Origin: Pseudomonadota bacterium
GTDB lineage: Bacteria; Pseudomonadota; Gammaproteobacteria; Xanthomonadales; Xanthomonadaceae
Assembly: GCA_023423235.1 (NCBI GenBank)
Contig: JAFAFY010000342.1
Location: forward strand, 1-8,757
Length of the DNA: 8,757 bases
Direction: 5' to 3'
Of the stretch, positions 5,833-8,757 are shown piece by piece (position 1 is the stretch's first letter; every line of letters begins with the position of its first letter). Position numbers and translations under genes: made by a program. Under the pieces are notes generated by a model. It saw only the letters and a list, made by a program, of their open reading frames with translations, had not been told where the DNA came from and made no database searches.

Positions 5833-6801
5833 ATGAAATTCAGGACCAACGCATTGGCCGTGGCACTGCTGTGCGGCGCGACCGCGGCATTGTCGCCCGC
5901 GCCCGCCGATGCCCAGCGCCGGAGCGCGCAGCAGGAGCGCCAGGCGCGGACCGCGGAAATCCCGCTCTGCACGCAGCCGCTCGGGGCGATCGCCGTGCTG
6001 GAGCCGGAAAGCACCAACTGGTGGACCGGCCAGCAGCTGCAGTCGCCGGCCGCGCTGATCAAGATGTACGTGCAGCGTTCGCGCTGCTTCACCCTGGTCG
6101 ACCGAGGCCGCGGCATGGCGGCGCTGCAGGACGAGCGCGACCTGGCGGCCGGCGGCGACCTGCGCCGCGGCTCCAACGTCGGCCGCGGCCAGGTGCGCGC
6201 CGCCGACTACGTGCTAGTGCCGGACCTGGTGGCGCACAACGCCAACGCCGGCGGCAACGCGATCGGCGCCGCGATCGGTGGCCTGCTCGGCAGCCGCAAC
6301 GCCAACCTGGGCCGCCTTGCCGGCGGCATCGACCTGCGCCGCAAGACCGCCGACGTGATGCTGACCGTCACCGACGTGCGTTCGTCCGAACAGGTGGCCA
6401 TGACCGAGGGCCACGCCACCAAAACCGACCTGGGCTGGGGCGGCAGCGGCAGTTTCTGGGGCGGCAGCGGCTGGGGCGCGGCCGGCGCATCGGGCTACAG
6501 CAACACCGAGATCGGCCAGGTGCTGGCACTGGCCTACCTGCAGGCCTACACCGACCTGGTCGCGCAACTCGGTGGCCTGCCGGCCGATGCCTCGGCGGCC
6601 AACGCGCAACAGGCGCTGACCGTGGTCAAGCCGGGCCGGCTGCTGAAGCAGGCGGACGGCCGCGGCGGCGCGGTGCGCGACCTCGACCCGGGGATGATGC
6701 TCTACCCGACCGGGGCCAAGGCCGGGGCGATGTGGGAGGTCGAGGACGAACTCGGCAACAGCGGCTGGGTCAATGCCAACCTGCTGGAGCTGTCGCGCTG
6801 A
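5833..6801 (+). CDS. Exported CsgG/HfaB-family protein with C-terminal SH3-like segment
   Basis: Residues 1-27 are a signal peptide ending ADA, with no lipobox at C14, so the mature protein should be soluble or peripherally bound in the periplasm or outer membrane. The CsgG/HfaB-like domain covers about 47-247. It includes GAIAVLEPE (51-59), a strand-helix around 73-91 with RCFTLVDRGRGMAAL, and AADYVLVPDLVAHNA (123-137), equivalent to the family's 'gADYlv.G.i' strand. It then runs through strands with DVMLTVTDVRSSEQVA (174-189) and ends with TEIGQVLALAYLQAYTDLVAQL (225-246). CsgG members form outer-membrane secretion channels, but many family proteins are not channels. A Gly/Trp-rich loop (201-218) sits in the domain. 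Residues 263-322 resemble a bacterial SH3-like fold ending GWVNANLLELSR. C46 and C85 could form a disulphide. Length is 322 residues. Divergent from ybeD, no operon partner; function unknown. Confidence 0.85.
   Translation: MKFRTNALAVALLCGATAALSPAPADAQRRSAQQERQARTAEIPLCTQPLGAIAVLEPESTNWWTGQQLQSPAALIKMYVQRSRCFTLVDRGRGMAALQDERDLAAGGDLRRGSNVGRGQVRAADYVLVPDLVAHNANAGGNAIGAAIGGLLGSRNANLGRLAGGIDLRRKTADVMLTVTDVRSSEQVAMTEGHATKTDLGWGGSGSFWGGSGWGAAGASGYSNTEIGQVLALAYLQAYTDLVAQLGGLPADASAANAQQALTVVKPGRLLKQADGRGGAVRDLDPGMMLYPTGAKAGAMWEVEDELGNSGWVNANLLELSR
6436..6471 (+). repeat. In-frame 21-base-period direct repeat in the CsgG-like gene
   Basis: The 15-mer TGGGGCGGCAGCGGC occurs at 6436-6450 and 6457-6471, period 21 bases, encoding WGGSG twice in a seven-residue unit. 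It creates the Gly/Ser/Trp-rich loop and could change copy number by slippage. Confidence 0.8.
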
Positions 6802-6990
6802 ACGCATGCGCCGGGTGGCGGCAGGGCGAGGCGCCGGTCAGCCGACGCTTGCCCCAGTGCCTGCGGGTCGGATGGCTTCTCCCAACTGGCGGACTTGCCT
6901 GACGGGTTTGAGCGATGGGCTTGCCTGATGAGCTTGCCCCAGACACGTCCCCCGCGGCCCTGGAACGGCCGCGGGGCAATGGTGGGACGC
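6802..6990. other. Intergenic region between convergent genes
   Basis: This 189-base stretch lies between the CsgG-like stop and the yiaA stop. It has short degenerate direct repeats, GCTTGCCCCAG at 6847-6857 and 6932-6942 and CTTGCCTGA at 6894-6902 and 6920-6928, followed by the hairpin at 6950-6976. No gene is seen. Confidence 0.5.
6950..6976. terminator. Bidirectional terminator-like hairpin between convergent genes
   Basis: Perfect 10-bp stem CCCCGCGGCC / GGCCGCGGGG with a seven-base loop, beginning 14 bases past the yiaA stop (minus) and about 150 bases past the CsgG-like stop. No T-run on either side. Position between converging genes supports a terminator or transcript-end stabiliser. 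Confidence 0.6.
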
Positions 6991-7455
6991 TCAGTGCTCG
7001 CCTTCTCCCGGCAGCGGCGGCGGTGCCGGCGGGTGTGCGCCCGCCGTGTAGCCGCCATCGACCGCCAGCGCATCGCGGGTGTTCTTCTGCACCGCGATCG
7101 CGGCGAACAGGCTCAGCGCGTAGGCCATGCCGTAGAAGCCCTTCTCGCTCAGGGCCAGGGTGGCGTTCCACAGGCCGATGAACAGCAGCAGCAACGCCGA
7201 CAGCACCGCGAACCACGACAGGCCGTAATAGATCGCGGTGACCGGAATGCCGTCGTGGCGGTCGCGCACGCTCTTCTGCACCGACACGGCCGAGAACAGG
7301 CCGTAGAGCAGCAGGGTGAAGTAGTAGCCCTTCTCGTTGAGCAGCATCTCGGCGTTCCACAGGCCGATCAGATACGCACCGATGCCCAGGACCAGTGCGG
7401 TCCAGGACGCGCCGATGAACGCGGCGGAGGGGCCTTGCAGGCGGGAAGCGGTCAT
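6991..7455 (-). CDS. yiaA: YiaA/YiaB-family inner membrane protein, two YiaAB repeats
   Basis: Small integral inner-membrane protein of unknown function; E. coli YiaA has 145 residues and two YiaAB units, this one 154. Four hydrophobic helices are visible at about 12-32, 44-60, 73-96 and 107-122. The two halves are a clear duplication with no gap: IGLWNA at 30-35 and 93-98, EKGYY/EKGFY at 41-45 and 104-108, and VQK-x2-RD at 59-65 and 122-128, all exactly 63 residues apart. The tail (140-154) is Pro-rich and charged (HPPAPPPLPGEGEH) and probably flexible. The start at 7455 is chosen because AAGGAG lies seven bases upstream; an upstream ATG at 7506 has no such site and adds a Gly/Pro/Arg-rich stretch unlike the family. 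Convergent with the CsgG-like gene; no operon partner. Confidence 0.92.
   Translation of the reverse strand: MTASRLQGPSAAFIGASWTALVLGIGAYLIGLWNAEMLLNEKGYYFTLLLYGLFSAVSVQKSVRDRHDGIPVTAIYYGLSWFAVLSALLLLFIGLWNATLALSEKGFYGMAYALSLFAAIAVQKNTRDALAVDGGYTAGAHPPAPPPLPGEGEH
7162..7368. repeat. 18-base direct repeat within yiaA
   Basis: GGCGTTCCACAGGCCGAT occurs at 7162-7179 and 7351-7368, 189 bases (63 codons) apart, encoding the two IGLWNA motifs of the duplicated YiaAB units. Identity at the DNA level reflects either strong constraint with shared codon bias or recent gene conversion. Confidence 0.85.
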
Positions 7456-7857
7456 GCACGAACTCCTTGTCCTGGGACCGCCGGATCCTGGCGGCGGCCC
7501 GATCATGCGTGCAGGCGCTGCGAAAAGGAAGATTCCGGCGCGGGTGGCGGATATCCGATGGCCGCAACGGGGCTATGCCGGATGGGTGCCGCCACTGTCC
7601 GCATGCATTCCAGAGCCGTAACGGAAGGCCTGCTAGTCCGTCAAGGATGGTCAGTCCCCGGCCCGGCAATGAGGATCACCATGCCGGTTGCGATCCGGTC
7701 CTGCGCCGAGGACGCGCCTGGCGGCGCCTCGCAGCCACGCACCCAATTGTCGAGCAAGCGGAAACGGCCAGGTTGGGCAAACGTGCGACGGCGCAGGTAC
7801 GGTCGATCGATATTGTCGTAATCTCCGGTCCACACCACGGGGAGCATCGACCAGGAC
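7456..7857. other. 402-base divergent intergenic region (yiaA / ynbA-like)
   Basis: It should hold the yiaA leader (minus) and the ynbA-like promoter (plus). On the yiaA side there is the ribosome site and a small CCGCC-7-GGCGG hairpin (7478-7494). On the ynbA side I find AT-richer sequence around 7805-7824 (TATTGT at 7811, TAATCT at 7819) but no -35 at proper distance. GGGGAG at 7839-7844 lies 13 bases from the ynbA ATG and AGGA only one base away, so its ribosome site is weak. Open frames on both strands give no recognisable protein. Base composition becomes less GC-rich rightward. Confidence 0.5.
7463..7468 (-). promoter_or_regulatory. Ribosome binding site of yiaA
   Basis: AAGGAG on the minus strand, seven bases before the ATG at 7455; it decides this start over the upstream ATG at 7506. 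Confidence 0.85.
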
Positions 7858-8487
7858 ATGTCGATCTACAGATTGAAGGGACGCTTCCAGGATGGGTTGC
7901 GTCCAGTCGTGCGCAGGCTGCATCGCGCGGGGGTCACCGCCAACCAGGTCACACTCTGCGCCGCGCTCGTCTCGATCGCGGTCGCCTGGATGGTATTCCG
8001 CCTTGCGCCTGGCCATCCGGCGCTTTACTTGCTGCTGCCTGCCTGGATGCTGCTGCGCATGGCGCTAAACGCCATTGACGGCATGCTGGCGCGCGAGTTC
8101 GGCCAGCAGTCGCGCCTGGGCGCTTATCTCAACGAGTTGTGCGATGTCGTCTCCGACAGCGCGCTGTACCTGTGCTTGCTCGGCGTTGCCGGCGTGCAGG
8201 CGAATCTGCTGTGGATGATGACGCTGCTGGCGATGCTGGCCGAGTATGCCGGCGTGCTGGGGCCGCTGGCTGGCGCCGGGCGGCGCTACGAAGGGCCGAT
8301 GGGCAAGAGCGATCGTGCTTTCGTGATCGGCGTGCTGGGTGTGGCGCTGGCTTCCGGCTGGGCCGGACCGCGCACCGTGGACGTCGTGGCCAGTGCGGTC
8401 GCAGCGCTCTGCGTGATGACCGCATGGCGGCGGGTTCGGGCCGGATTGGCCCAGGCGCGAAACACCACCGGGACGAATGGAGCATGA
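7858..8487 (+). CDS. ynbA: CDP-alcohol phosphatidyltransferase family membrane protein, YnbA-like
   Basis: The family exchanges CMP of a CDP-activated lipid or alcohol for a second alcohol, making phospholipids or related molecules at the inner membrane. This 209-residue protein has about six helices (about 30-49, 53-70, 98-113, 116-138, 151-168, 172-188). The signature D-x2-DG-x2-AR-x8-G-x3-D-x3-D reads N71-AI-D74-G75-ML-A78-R79, G88-AYL-N92-ELC-D96. The first and third metal-binding aspartates are therefore asparagine, while the second and the last (catalytic base) remain. As I recall E. coli YnbA, it shows the same NALDGMLAR and ILNE pattern and the later GPFGKSDRA segment (here GPMGKSDRA, 146-154), so this is probably a subfamily trait. 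The stop overlaps the next gene's start. Codon use is looser (TTG, AGA, GGA, GAT, CGT frequent) than in the genes to the left. Substrate unknown. Confidence 0.9.
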   Translation: MSIYRLKGRFQDGLRPVVRRLHRAGVTANQVTLCAALVSIAVAWMVFRLAPGHPALYLLLPAWMLLRMALNAIDGMLAREFGQQSRLGAYLNELCDVVSDSALYLCLLGVAGVQANLLWMMTLLAMLAEYAGVLGPLAGAGRRYEGPMGKSDRAFVIGVLGVALASGWAGPRTVDVVASAVAALCVMTAWRRVRAGLAQARNTTGTNGA

Positions 8488-8757
8488 GCGGTATGCGGAT
8501 ATCCCAAGAGCGCGAGTTCGCGACCTTTGATGGCGAACGCCTGTACTACCGCCATTGGCCTGCAGCGGGCGAATCACGCGGCGCCATCGTGCTGCTGCAT
8601 CGTGGCCATGAACATTCCGGTCGCATTGCCCACCTGGCCGACGAGCTGGACCTGCCCGACCATGACATCTTCGCCTGGGATGCACGCGGCAACGGCCGCT
8701 CCCCAGGCGCACGCGGCGACGCGCCGGGCTTCGAGGCACTGGTTCGCGACCTCGACC
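8484..8757 (+). CDS. ynbC: Alpha/beta hydrolase, YnbC-like (partial, 3' end off window)
   Basis: The first 91 residues of an alpha/beta-hydrolase (serine lipase/esterase, monoacylglycerol-lipase-like) are visible. FATFDGERLYYRHWPA (12-27) is the first strand pair, AIVLLHRGHEHSGR (35-48) the oxyanion-loop segment, and FAWDARGNGRSPGARGD (63-79) the DxRGhGxS region. The nucleophile elbow (G-x-S-x-G), Asp and His lie beyond the window. HRGHEHSGR is distinctive of YnbC-type proteins, which in E. coli also carry a C-terminal methyltransferase domain of about 250-300 residues; whether that is present here cannot be seen. The ATG at 8484 overlaps the ynbA-like stop by four bases (ATGA). GGAG at 8479-8482 is too near that ATG but ten bases from a second ATG at 8493, so translation may begin at Met4. 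Same operon as the YnbA-like gene. Confidence 0.85.
   Translation, partial: MSGMRISQEREFATFDGERLYYRHWPAAGESRGAIVLLHRGHEHSGRIAHLADELDLPDHDIFAWDARGNGRSPGARGDAPGFEALVRDLD

Noticed and set aside
7456..7506. Upstream ATG start for yiaA
   Set aside because: No ribosome site and a Gly/Pro/Arg/Ser-rich leader unlike the family; the 7455 start has AAGGAG at seven bases.
6895..7821. 308-residue plus-strand frame opposite yiaA and through the intergenic region
   Set aside because: Antisense to yiaA, no domain, Arg-rich.
7641..7859. Small minus-strand frame (72 residues) in the intergenic region
   Set aside because: Less extreme composition than other shadows, but no recognisable motif, ribosome site or supporting context; it starts inside the ynbA-like start codon region.
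7467..8078. 203-residue plus-strand frame overlapping the ynbA-like gene
   Set aside because: Out of register with the YnbA-like frame, which carries the family motif and helices.
1..8757. CRISPR arrays, tRNA or rRNA genes, insertion sequences, attachment sites
   Set aside because: No regularly spaced repeats, no tRNA cloverleaf or rRNA-like segment, and no transposase or integrase coding sequence seen on either strand.

Overview
The window is GC-rich and densely packed, with codons ending mostly in G or C. Gene content and protein style suggest a gammaproteobacterium of the Xanthomonadaceae/Lysobacteraceae (Lysobacter, Luteimonas or Xanthomonas-like). That assignment is inference: there is no rRNA or other taxonomic marker here.

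Layout. Minus strand, left part: the 5' portion of a YedA-type EamA/DMT exporter (runs off the left edge, start at 427); an intergenic stretch with a strong hairpin; then prc, the periplasmic tail-specific protease (685-2877). Next, also on the minus strand, is the lipoate block, read right to left: ybeD (DUF493) - a BLUF blue-light sensor protein - lipB (octanoyltransferase) - lipA (lipoyl synthase), 5685 down to 3090. The ybeD/lipB/lipA order is the classic proteobacterial one. The BLUF gene sits between ybeD and lipB and overlaps lipB by 4 bases (ATGA), so the two are probably translationally coupled. Good sigma70-like boxes lie in front of ybeD (placing the transcript start at or next to the ATG) and in front of lipA.

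Divergent from ybeD is an exported CsgG/HfaB-family protein with a C-terminal SH3-like segment (5833-6801, plus strand). It converges on a YiaA-type inner-membrane protein (6991-7455, minus strand), with a perfect 10-bp hairpin between them. After a 402-base non-coding stretch, a plus-strand operon begins with a YnbA-type CDP-alcohol phosphatidyltransferase (7858-8487) and an overlapping YnbC-type alpha/beta hydrolase (8484 to the right edge). This operon has looser, more AT-tolerant codon use than the genes to its left and resembles the poorly understood E. coli ynbABCD cluster.

How the genes work together: LipB moves octanoate from acyl carrier protein to lipoyl domains and LipA inserts the two sulphurs, so the block makes lipoyl cofactor for the 2-oxoacid dehydrogenases and the glycine cleavage system. 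The BLUF protein in that operon has no obvious biochemical place there and may tie lipoate supply to light or flavin redox state (inference). The ynbA/ynbC pair looks like the start of an uncharacterised phospholipid-making or lipid-modifying pathway, and is the best candidate for a little-described system in this window.
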